Assembly (NCBI GenBank): GCA_002633025.1
Contig: NMRB01000221.1
Span: 412,303 to 476,302 of the forward strand
Direction: 5' to 3'
DNA from: Notospermus geniculatus
Lineage: Eukaryota; Nemertea; Pilidiophora; Heteronemertea; Lineidae
Length of the DNA stretch: 64,000 nt
The position numbers were made by a program, and so were the translations under genes. Below, one piece after another: positions 55,284 to 64,000 of this stretch (the first letter of the stretch is position 1; every line of letters starts with the position of its first letter). Under the pieces are notes generated by a model, which saw only the letters and a program-made list of their open reading frames with translations, had not been told where the DNA came from and searched no databases.

Positions 55284-55393
55284 CCTCACTGAGATTTCCG
55301 TCATTCGATGCTGGTTCTTGTTTGGCACCGTTGATTTACACGCTGGGTCCGAGCAAACATGGTGACTGTTTTATCACCATCGAGACACAGGAC

Positions 55394-56317
55394 ATGGTAT
55401 GTACAGGCATTGACAGATGTTTATCTACACTTTGTATCTTGAATATTTCAAATACTACCGAACCAATTTTGATGTGGTTTGTTGCATATGAAAGGAAAAG
55501 CTGTTGGTCACATTTCTGCATCAAAATTTTGGAAATTTCGAAATATCAAAATTATGTAATTGCTTGTCAGAAAAAATCTCAAAAATCAACACCCTTTAAA
55601 TTGTGATTTTATTTTCATTTTTATAGTAGTTCTGACAGAATGGAAGTTTCTAAGGATTTTGGTGCTAGTTTCATCACAATCTGTCGAGTGGTTGCTGAGA
55701 TATTTGAGATTATCAAAATTTTGATATTTTGAGATTTTCACGATTTTTCAAAAAATTCTGGTGTCAGTAGATAGAGCTGACCTCAAATCATAAAATTATG
55801 AAATTTTGGATGACTCGCATGAAATGATTGGAATTTACGCACATTTTTCAAAATATCAAAATTTTTATATTACGATATTTCTGCACACTTAACCCCCAAA
55901 AGTTTCAAAATAATGTAAACCTATTATCTGATGTTAGCTCTATCCAATGGTATGAAAATTTCTTGAAAAACGCAAAAATCTCAAAATATCAAAATTTTGA
56001 TAATCTCAAATATCTCAGTAACGACTCGATCGATTTTGATGAAAATAGCACCAAAATCCTTAGAAACTTCCATTCTGTCAGAACTACTATAAAAATGAAA
56101 ATAAAATCACAATTTAAAGGGTGTTGATTTTTGAGATTTTTTCTGACAAGCAATTACATAATTTTGATATTTCGAAATTTCCAAAATTTTGATGCAGAAA
56201 TGTGACCAACAGGTTTTCCTTTCATATGCAACAAACCACATCAAAATTGGTTTGGTAGTATTTGAAATATTCAAGATACAAAGTGTAGATAAACATCTGT
56301 CAATGCCTGTACATGTT
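55394..56317. repeat. 920-base fold-back element with paralogous empty site
   Basis: CAGGCATTGACAGATGTTTA at 55401 is repeated in inverse at 56310, and the whole interval is a long inverted repeat, giving the same 70-codon ORF on both strands. At the equivalent place in the duplicated unit (63510-63560) GGTATGTA runs straight into CATGTTACTG, so that copy is an empty site. The insertion is flanked by TA. Confidence 0.85.
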
Positions 56318-56780
56318 ACTGCGCAGCATACATACATGCATTAAGAGACGTTAAAAATTTTAGGCGTTGTTTGAGTCTGATGCATGTGGCCTTGGTCTTT
56401 TGAAAAACGCATTGATTTTGTGCACCACTTATTCATTGTGGAGTGACAAAAAATCAATATTTCGTATCTGAAAACTTTTTTATTTCATTCAAATCCATTC
56501 AATAGCCTCTTTCAGCAAATCGTTCCTATAATTACATATTCTGATTATAATTGATTTTATTCTGATTGTGATTGGTGACAGAGGTATAATACGTGGATAA
56601 AATAAGCGTCAGTTAAAAAGATTCGGCCTACCCTCCGTCGATCACTGAGAGTCTCATGTATTGGTTGAAGGTCGAGTACATGCACACGTGAAACTCTCAT
56701 GACTTGACGGTAGAATTCTTTTTTCGTCGACTGAATGCACTGATGAATACAACTGCTGCAGCAACTGAAGCCCTCAAAAC
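56318..56780 (+). repeat. Tail of tandem unit, copy 1 (partner 63560-64000)
   Basis: Matches 63560-64000, for example ATTCAATAGCCTCTTTCAGC and TGAGAGTCTCATGTATTGGT, up to GAATACAACTGCTGCAGCA at the right edge. Together with 55284-55393 versus 63396-63510, this shows that the whole unit downstream of the type-b exon was duplicated. Confidence 0.85.
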
Positions 56781-56880
56781 TTAAAGTGCCACAGTATCCA
56801 TGAGGTCATCCCTAACATTGATGTCCTGTCCAATCTGTATATCGCCAACACCGGGTGGATTGATTCTACGTCGAAACCTT

Positions 56881-56995
56881 AGCTGACAAAAATGGCGGCC
56901 ATACTTTTCATCATTTGAGAAGTTCAGCGCGTTGTTATAGCCATACATGTACATTTCCTTTCCATCATTTGAGAAGTTCAACGCGTTGTTATAGC
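56881..56995 (+). repeat. Short tandem duplication
   Basis: ATCATTTGAGAAGTTCA(G/A)CG followed by CGTTGTTATAG occurs twice, 54 bases apart. Confidence 0.7.
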
Positions 56996-57231
56996 GTCAC
57001 TGGCCCTTATCAGGTGAGGTAACAGTATGTAACATGCTTATAATCAACTCATTCTTGTGTAGCAACAGTCTCAATGCCTAAAATTGGTAACGCAGATCAT
57101 TCAAACAGATAGATTTGAAGTCTTGTCGAGCACGCATTGACACAAGATCATGATCAACCTCGCCACCACGAATTATTACTCTGGTATGCGTTGTATATGA
57201 CCGCGTCTGTAAGCCTGTAAACGAGGTTCCT

Positions 57232-57486
57232 AATACTCCCGTCACACTGAGCTAGTTCTCACTGCGTTCTTGAAAATGTTGCCGAACGGACTCAAACCGT
57301 GTGCGAACGGAGTGGACGTTGTGCAACCTTTTGCAGTCTTTTCACGAACTTCATGGGCGAGCTCGGAAAGGGTGCTCCAGAACTTTGAGGGCATTATTTG
57401 ACCAACGTTACACGTTGTAGCCCGTTTTACGATTTTTTTAGGACGGGACAGGACGTTTGGAGAACTACTTCATTTTGACAGTATTA
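57232..57486. repeat. CATCACACTGA element, copy 3
   Basis: CCCGTCACACTGAGCTAGTT to AGAACTACTTCATTTTGACA, with GTGTGCGAACGGAGTGGACG and GGAAAGGGTGCTCCAGAAC inside. Same orientation as 49757-49991. Confidence 0.8.
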
Positions 57487-58964
57487 GGTATAGTACGTCG
57501 GCCGCCACGACATAGAAAAGCTCCGCACACTGGCGACTAAAATGGGGGCGACTACCGATGCGACTACTACGTCGCCTGCCGTAATTACCTTTGCGGTCGA
57601 TCAATGATGTCATCCACGACATCATTGATCTTCCAAAGAAGCATTTGTCGCAAGCAAGTCAACAAAAAGTAAAAAATCTGAAAAATGTTCAGTCGCTTCT
57701 GTGGTCGCAAGGCCGGTCGCCTACAAAATCGCTCGAAAAAATCGCTAGTGTGCGGTGCCCTTTATGCAAGCAGAGGCGCTTTAAGGTAATAGTCTCGCAC
57801 ACAGACGCACACAGGCTGTTACCGGAGATGTACATGTACATGTACATGCACGGGCGGTGAATCTACTAGTGCTGCGCCACGAGTCGCAAGCGCCCACAGC
57901 TGCGTCCGTTTCTCTTGCCAAATAATGCTGTGCTGAACAGGGGCCTAATACATGTAGGCCTAGCTAGTTTTACACGAGAACGGCGCGGACCTGTCTCTCC
58001 TCGAACCAACTGAAGCCAGTTCACTTAGTGGCTTTTTGCTCTCTACAAGGGGACGGATCGAACGGGATCGGTCTCGAGTCTCATCTGGTGGTGGAGGGGA
58101 CTCTTCTTTGTTGATTTTAGTACCGTGCGCAGGACTGGATCGAGACCAGTCTGTTTGCGGGGAGCTTTATGTTGTATTCGCCCACTTAGCCTGCCACTGG
58201 TTGACCAGGCCAAACCAACCGACAGCGGGAAAGTGGGTGAAAACAGTATTTTTCGGAAATCTTAGAAGCAAGTAGAATGTTGTTTATCGTCTTATGGAGA
58301 CGATGTATCTCTGTGATCGTCAACGATGACATTGTCAATTCACAACGATGGTTTCAGAGTTAATCGTCTCTTACTCCCCTCTGCAAGGACATTTTACGAA
58401 ATGATGCCGAAGGGTTAAGACAGTTGTTCGTGTGTCGTGTGATGAATTCATATTGCAATGAAGGACTGATTTCCTTTGTGTCAAATTCATCTCGACGACC
58501 ATGGACGTGGCTGAAATTCGAGTCGTCGGACCATATTTTTGCGTTTGGGTTGGGAATCTGGAAACAGAACTGGAATGAATATATGTATATATCGGCTCCG
58601 AAGAACATTACTGTCCTTACTGAAGGCCACGAACCAGAGTTACTTCAAAGAAACCAAAATATGGCATACATGTGTAAAAGAGCTATCGGGGCTATTAGAA
58701 AAACGTCTCCTTTTCTGTAAGCCCATCATTTGCGTTCAAAGTTCCCGTCAGCTATCAAACAATGGAAGCAGCCGACGACTTGAAACGTATGGAGGTGCAA
58801 GCGTACTTCAGCTTTACATGTATATTGATCTGTACGTTATGTTGCCTACATGTACATACATGTAAGCAGCAGCTTTTAATTGACGTAATCAATTCATTAC
58901 AATGCCGAGTGTACTTCGACATCAATACTTCGAAAGGATTGTGTCCAACTGGGCAATCTCACAG
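57487..58964. other. Spacer upstream of the PAN-like exon
   Basis: 57490-57770 is rich in GTCGC/GCGAC words and resembles a degenerate palindromic repeat. 58400-58870 has several ORFs of about 100 codons, with no domain and no shared splice structure. A leader exon for the 58965 exon may be here but cannot be chosen. Confidence 0.35.
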
Positions 58965-59150
58965 CCAGATTTTGGCAATAGGGAAATCGTTTCCGTTTTA
59001 GCCTGTGCGGCCCTTTGTCGGCAACCATGCTCGACATTCGCCGTTTTTTTTATTGAGCCGCGTATCTGCCAGATAAGTTCACAAAAAGGAACGTGCATGG
59101 GAGAGGAACAAAGGGTTGAAATCGAGGGATCTCAGATGTATCAGAAGAAG
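58965..59150 (+). CDS. PAN/Apple-like domain exon
   Basis: 62 codons between GCAATCTCACAG and GTAAGA, phase 0 to 0. ACAALCRQPCSTFAVFF followed by ICQISSQKGTC shows the PAN/Apple core (C..LC...PC..F.......C.I) and ends SQMYQKK. PAN domains are extracellular adhesion modules. The next large exon with a phase 0 entry is the type-b exon 61225-62217, so the two could be one transcript, skipping or alternating with the type-a exon. The start exon is not identified. Confidence 0.5.
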
Positions 59151-59488
59151 GTAAGATTTTGCCCTCGGTCGTCAGTTTTTCGCGGGCTGCATTAAAGCGA
59201 ACTGGTCGTGCCAGTCAAGGTGTCTGAATGGACGATCAAATGCCGCCATCTTGAATCGATTACATTACTCGCATCAGGAATTCATTGCCTATAAAGAGCA
59301 TATTTCCACAACTGTTTTGGCTTTGCTTCGTGCGAATATCATTAGAACATGGTCAACCGTGCAAATCGAGACTCATCTACAGATGTAATGTGCTAAAATA
59401 CGAAATTTGTAATTTTGAAATTGTGAATTTCGTGGGCCACGAAATTATTCTTTGTGTCATTTTTAATTGCCGCGACTAATCCTCTTTA

Positions 59489-59565
59489 AGGTGTGCAATG
59501 TGCTCTAGAATATTTGGCTGTCACAGTTTTGAATTCATCAATCTGAGAGCACTAAACTACGAATA
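59489..59565 (+). pseudogene. Possible second PAN-like fragment
   Basis: The frame CSRIFGCHSFEFINLRALNY resembles the C...GC.SFEF core of a PAN domain, preceded by CTCTTTAAG. It is too short to be sure and has no clear donor. Confidence 0.25.
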
Positions 59566-59589
59566 CCTACCATTTGCAAGACATAGGTC

Positions 59590-59756
59590 GTCCTCCAGCG
59601 TTTTTTTGCAAATTTTCGACCCAAACCGGGGTCTTCTTCAGGCAGGCACTTTCTTGCAAAGTGCAAGAAAGTGCATGCCTGAAGAAGAAAGTGCCTGCCT
59701 GAAGAAGACTCAGGTTGGGGTCGAAAATTTGCAAAAAACGCTGGAGGACGACCTCT
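59590..59756. repeat. Inverted repeat with CTTCTTCAGGCAGGCACTTT
   Basis: GTCGTCCTCCAGCGTTTTTT pairs with AAAAAACGCTGGAGGACGAC, with repeated CAGGCAGGCACTTTCTTGCA words and their complements in the middle. Confidence 0.8.
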
Positions 59757-59822
59757 GCTTTTATATCATGTATTTGTGTGTCGCCTTTTGTGCTATATTT
59801 CTGGATATTTGCAAGACATAGG

Positions 59823-59938
59823 CCCGTATTCCAGAAGCCTCCTTAATTCTAAGGTCCACCTTTAAGCTTTTGTATTCTGCCCTGTTAACAACAGCTGAAG
59901 GTAAACCTTAGAGTTAAGGAGCTTCGAGAATACGGCCA
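59823..59938. repeat. Inverted repeat GGCCCGTATTCCAGAAGC
   Basis: CCGTATTCCAGAAGCCTCCT and AGGAGCTTCGAGAATACGG pair, with CTAAGGT/ACCTTAG continuing the stem. Confidence 0.75.
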
Positions 59939-60112
59939 TAGAGGCCAATCATGATTCAATAATCGACGATAGTGCCAGGGTCACCAGTGGCGGCTGTTCG
60001 TGTTATGTCTCAAGGAATCAAATATGAACGGTACATACGTTTGGTTGTTGTAGGCCAATCAATCTCTTAGGTATCGCCTGGGCCGACGGCTTGTTTTTCT
60101 TCCTCCTGTCAG

Positions 60113-61091
60113 AGTCAAGGCAAGTCTATTCCATGTTATAGCACGCCCTGAACTGAACTTGGTTGTGGTGATATGCGATGAGATGCCCATACCATGGTGG
60201 CGAGCTCTTGTGTATAGGTACCGTGCAACTCAAAAGGCTTCGCGGATGATAAGCAATTTTACCTTTTTCGTCCGTGGTGAGGAACGAAAAATTAATGTTA
60301 ATGTTATGTTGGATTACATCATCGCCGCTTGGCGACGGATAGAGCCGACACAAAACCTTCCTGTTACGTCTTTTAAAATCTACGATATTTTCAATGGCAA
60401 GCTAGGACATCTTGCGATGCCTGAAAAAGACAAATGTAGGTACTGCCCACGTGGATTGGAGGTAGTACCCAAAGCTCAATGGAATGACCCAGACAAACGA
60501 AGCTTTCTTTTGTATATTGGATGCGCCTTATCTGCTGGCCGTGAAATATCTTTATCCCTATATAACTGTACTCGTATGATAACGACTGACGGATTCATGA
60601 TCAAACTTCATTTGAAATACGTACACACTTTCATTAAAGATCAGAAATTCAAAACATTTCCTTTACTTGTGAATTTCGATCCGGTTGTTATATTTCGTAC
60701 GACGAATTTCACCGTCAAATTTGTTCTTTTACACAACTTTCACAAAGGTGCTTTATCACGACAAACTTATAACTTACCTCGCGAATTTCTACCAGTTTGG
60801 ACCAACACAATGATGGGGTTAATGCTGGGGAGTTTGCCAAATTGCCTTCAGGTGATTGATTTTTGTTGTTTAACCGGAAGACGGAAAAGTTCGAAAGATT
60901 ACATCGAAATTGAACGTTGCGTAACCCTCTTTTATTTAATCAATTCCGATATTGTGAAACGGCGCTTATATAGTGACATTCTTGGCATAGACGGACGTAT
61001 GAATATACTGTCGAAACATTTGATAACCCAGCCGAATCACCTTGGGAAAACCTATCATTTTTCAATTCACTTATATTTTAACCTTGGTTAA
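60113..61091 (+). CDS. Novel-family type-a terminal exon, intact
   Basis: After TCTTCCTCCTGTCAG an open frame of 325 codons (phase 2 entry) runs from VKASLFHVIARPELNLVVVI to HFSIHLYFNLG and TAA. There is no signal peptide or membrane span. Hydrophobic strands alternate with turns, and a recurring unit is visible: TSFKIYDIFNGKLGHLAMPE, SLSLYNCTRMITTDGFM, QVIDFCCL, RRLYSDILGIDGRMNIL. This rhythm is like a beta-propeller or other all-beta repeat protein, but I do not recognise a family. A strong donor (CAG/GTAAGT, 61120) lies 29 bases after the stop. It is the best preserved of three type-a copies (others 52580-53596, 50898-51441). Confidence 0.65.
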
Positions 61092-61224
61092 GATGATGCT
61101 TTTGATTACATGTACAGGTAAGTGCATATCTGTTAGTACATGTACGTCATAATTCATAATTATGAAACGTGCGTGCAATGTCCAAACAGACCCTTACCGG
61201 CCGAACGGATATTTCAATTTTTAG

Positions 61225-62217
61225 GACGAAGAAACTGCCATCGGCTACAGATATGCAGCGAAAGTGAAAACGACACCAATGTTGTTGCTATACAGACATG
61301 ACCGTGTGGGTTTTGACGAACAATCCGGGCGGCTCGTCATAGTCCGTGAACCTCAAGACACACCGATGTCTACAGTTCTTGTCTATGGATTACGTAATGA
61401 AAACTTTGCTGTGATGTTCAACTCAAGCTTTTATAAACCATTAATTGATTTATGCGGCACTTACAATGGAACCTTTATTGTTTTAAGCATTTCCCAAGAG
61501 CATAGGCCGACGAAAAGGGAGTTCGAGTTCTACAATGTCGCAAAGGGGGCCTTCTCGGGACGACTCATCGTACCACACACAGACACCTGTTCCCAGTCCA
61601 AAATATACTTAAAATTCGGTTTAAGTGCATTAATCATATGCAAAATGCATGGTGTATTTAAGACAACTATATATGAAATAGGTGAAAGGCGAAACAAAGC
61701 ACAAGGCTTTGAAGTAATGTTGATAAATGGTGTGCTTATTCCCTTGCCCCTCCCCATCAGTTCTGGGATTTATTTCACTCAGAATGTTTATCACATCTAC
61801 GTACCTACTGCAAAAATGTACGTCGTTGCTTATTTAAAGATTTATAAGTACAAACCTCTGATGATCGTTTACAACCACACACGTATTTTGTTAGCAAGCA
61901 AAGGTTTTAGGCAGTTGGTGAACACAGTATCAGGTAATGACCTTTTTCTTCTGGTCAACTTACCAGGACCTAAGGCCTTTGGTTACCGGCCGGTTTGCAA
62001 ACCAGTTCACAGTTTCCTAGCAAACGACTCAGGCAGAATGAACATAGAAGAAATTTCGGTACATTTTTCCCCTTCTAAAATAAAGGATTACAACAATGAC
62101 CACTTTTTCATGAATAGATTAGATGGGACATTCCTACACCTGATTCCGTGTCGGAAGAAACCGATAAAGGCGAACGATTGCATTCATTTTGTTGACCTAT
62201 ACAAGGTCATTAGATGA
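61225..62217 (+). CDS. Novel-family type-b terminal exon, intact
   Basis: After ATTTCAATTTTTAG, 330 codons in phase 0 run from DEETAIGYRYAAKVKTTPM to HFVDLYKVIR and TGA. Repeat units include VGFDEQSGRLVIVREPQD, REFEFYNVAKGAFSGRLIVP, TIYEIGERR and NDLFLLVNLPGPKAFGYRPV. The EFYNVAKG..GRLIVP unit matches KIYDIFNGKLGHLAMP of the type-a exon, so a and b are ancient relatives. No transmembrane segment, and few cysteines. It is probably joined to an upstream exon, with the PAN-like exon (58965-59150, phase 0) as a candidate. Function unknown; the setting suggests an extracellular or ligand-binding role, which is inference only. Confidence 0.65.
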   Translation, partial: DEETAIGYRYAAKVKTTPMLLLYRHDRVGFDEQSGRLVIVREPQDTPMSTVLVYGLRNENFAVMFNSSFYKPLIDLCGTYNGTFIVLSISQEHRPTKREFEFYNVAKGAFSGRLIVPHTDTCSQSKIYLKFGLSALIICKMHGVFKTTIYEIGERRNKAQGFEVMLINGVLIPLPLPISSGIYFTQNVYHIYVPTAKMYVVAYLKIYKYKPLMIVYNHTRILLASKGFRQLVNTVSGNDLFLLVNLPGPKAFGYRPVCKPVHSFLANDSGRMNIEEISVHFSPSKIKDYNNDHFFMNRLDGTFLHLIPCRKKPIKANDCIHFVDLYKVIR

Positions 62218-62342
62218 CCTCACTGAGATTTGGATGCTGGTCACGGTGCGTGCCGAGCAAACATGTTGGATGTTTTATCACCATCGAGACACAGGACAGG
62301 TCACTGCACATACATACAATGTACTAAAATGGGGTATTTTTT

Positions 62343-62605
62343 TAAAAAGAGACGAAACGAAACCAAAAACAAAGAAACGAAGCAAGAACTGAAGAAACGA
62401 AACCAGAAACGAGGGCGCATTCATGGTCTGTATTCGAGTGGTTTACAATGGTTGCTAAAGCGGCGAATCCACTGTCGCGATCGTGGCTTGAGACGGGGTT
62501 GCGTTCCCTTGCGATCACCTTATATGGCAATCGGAAGTCCTTATAAAGTAATCGCAAAGGAACGCAACCCCGTCTCAAGCCAAAATCGCAACAGTGGATC
62601 ACCCG
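62343..62605. repeat. AACGAAAC-rich tract and inverted repeat GGCTTGAGACGGGGTTGCGT
   Basis: 62347-62415 is a degenerate AAACGAAACCA array. 62480-62590 pairs GGCTTGAGACGGGGTTGCGT with ACGCAACCCCGTCTCAAGCC around CCTTATATGGCAATCGGAAG. Confidence 0.75.
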
Positions 62606-63089
62606 CTTAACAGAATAGGACCTGGCTGAACTGTGCTATATACCGGTACATGTAATATCTCCATGGACTTCATAAAACCACTGGGAATATTCATGTACCC
62701 CCATTTCCTATCCACAAAGTTGAGATAGCAAGGGGTTTCCTCTAAGACGTAACGTAAAAGTACAGCAGGAGAGGCCAAATGCAGCAGCCGCCGGAGAATA
62801 TCTTGACATCGGTGGTTTTTTGCGACGTTGCGGCCTGGNGATGGTTTTCGACGCCCCCCCCCCGCCCCCCCCCCGGGACACTGGCCAATAATCGGCCGGT
62901 CTGTCGGATTTTGTTCCGACGAGTTGAAAAATGGTTGGCCGATACCTTCCAGTCCCGCACTGTTATCCCAGCGGGTATGGACCGCTGTCCGTCCGGCAAT
63001 CGGGTGATTTTGTAGATTGGCCGGACATCCGAGGCGTCGGAAAACACATCCCTGGCAGAATCGGTTGAAATGTGACTGTAGCATGAACA
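62606..63089. other. Low-complexity spacer with assembly N at 62839
   Basis: Contains the N at 62839 and a C-rich run (62856-62877). No exon recognised; the overlapping minus-strand ORFs cross the N and are unsupported. Confidence 0.4.
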
Positions 63090-63394
63090 GGCAAAGGTGC
63101 GAAGCAGATGATCAACACAGTACCAGGTATAATGACCATTTTCATATAACAGTTTTACCAGGACCTAAGGCCTTCCAGACCAGTTCAAAGTTTCCTAGCA
63201 AACGACTCTGGCAGGATGATCATCATAGAATAAATTTCAGTAGGCCTATGTGTATTTTTTTCAAATTAAGGACTACAACAAATACCACTTTTTCGTGAAC
63301 AGATCAGATGGTACATTCCTACACCTGATTCCATGTCGGAAGAAACCGATGAAGGCGAAAGATTGCTTTCATTTTCTTGACATATAAAGTCATT
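63090..63394 (+). pseudogene. Novel-family type-b remnant, 5'-truncated
   Basis: Starts abruptly at the part equivalent to about 54965 and 61900 (GGCAAAGGTGCGAAGCAGAT) and runs to the family terminus (GACATATAAAGTCATTAGATGA). It is full of small deletions and stops (for example CATAGAATAAATTTC), so it is dead. The truncation point lies about 250 bases after the N at 62839. Confidence 0.8.
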
Positions 63395-64000
63395 AGATGA
63401 CCTCACTGAGATTTCCGTCATTCGATGCTGGTTCTTGTTTGGCACCGTTGATTTACACGCTGGGTCCGAGCAAACATGGTGGCTGTTTCATCACCATCGA
63501 GACACAGGACATGGTATGTACATGTACATGTACATGTACATGTACATGTTACTGTACAGCACCGCACGTATTCAAAGAGACTAGGCGTTGTCCGAGTCTC
63601 TGTAGCCTTTTTCGTATGGTCTATTGATAAACCGAATTGATTTTGTGGAGCACTCATTCATTGTGGAGTAACAAAAAAAGTTATCAGATACGAAATATTG
63701 ATTTTTTATTTTATTCACTCACATCCATTCAATAGCTTCTTTCAGCAAATCGTTCCTATAATTACATTTTCTGATTATAATTGATTTTATTGTAATTGAG
63801 ATTGGTGACAGAAGTAGGGCCTACATTACATGTACGTGTATAAAATAAGCGTCAGTTAAAAAGCTCACCCTGCCTCAGTCCCTGAGAGTCTCATGTATTG
63901 GTTGAAGGTCGAGTACATGTACACGTGAAGCTCTCATGACTTGACGGTAAAATTCGTTTTTCGTCAACTTAATGCACTAATGAATACAACTGCTGCAGCA
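63395..64000 (+). repeat. Tail of tandem unit, copy 2, with (TACATG)n
   Basis: Matches 55283-55393 and then 56318-56780 without the fold-back element. At the junction there is a short (TACATG)n run (63519-63550). It reaches the window edge. Confidence 0.85.

Noticed and set aside
55280-56337. Identical 70-codon ORF on plus and minus strands
   Set aside because: A consequence of the inverted repeat; no domain and no independent evidence of coding.
62599-63084. 161-codon minus-strand ORF across the N
   Set aside because: It crosses an undefined base and a C-rich run and has no recognisable domain.

Overview
This is an intron-rich metazoan nuclear sequence. Coding exons are short, mostly phase 1, flanked by GT/AG sites, and separated by AT-rich introns full of palindromic miniature elements. 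The words TACATGTA and TAGGCCTAC recur constantly. That habit, together with the secreted multidomain proteins (CAP, ShKT, EGF, CTLD, FN2, PAN) and a peptide-receptor-like GPCR, suggests a marine invertebrate, perhaps a deuterostome such as an echinoderm or lancelet. I cannot fix the species from sequence alone. Four single Ns (3429, 15320, 37650, 62839) mark assembly joins.

Layout. 1-1358 is one copy of a segment repeated at 13806-14993. At 2329-2775 an orphan EGF exon and a shrunken ShKT exon duplicate part of the gene at 21-31 kb. 4.7-5.4 kb holds an unassigned ORF pair. 6165-7192 (minus) is a rhodopsin-class GPCR with one frameshift. 8198-17324 (minus) and 21004-30932 (plus) are two head-to-head CAP/EGF/ShKT genes. 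The plus gene is complete in 12 phase-consistent exons (668 residues). The minus gene has seven visible exons but lacks its central CAP exons. 32325-37510 and 41341-46512 are tandem C-type-lectin paralogues. Each has a signal exon, a mini-exon, two CTLD exons and four one-exon cysteine modules; the second ends in a fibronectin type II domain.

From 47 kb to the right edge lies a tandem array of a family I do not recognise: large terminal exons of about 300 residues carrying repeated Y-D/N...G...L..P motifs, which look like propeller-style beta repeats. Intact type-a and type-b exons sit at 60113-61091 and 61225-62217. A decayed a+b pair is at 52580-55283, shorter diverged relatives are at 48935-49371 and 50898-51441, a frameshifted relative is on the minus strand at about 48.1-48.65 kb, and a 5'-truncated remnant is at 63.09-63.39 kb. 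A PAN/Apple-like exon just upstream (58965-59150) is phase-compatible with the type-b exon.

The named genes fit secreted or surface proteins of the immune, mucus or venom-like type, expanded by local duplication. Introns and spacers are occupied by at least ten families of palindromic or inverted-repeat elements, tRNA-like SINE fragments, a minisatellite and a GAT microsatellite.
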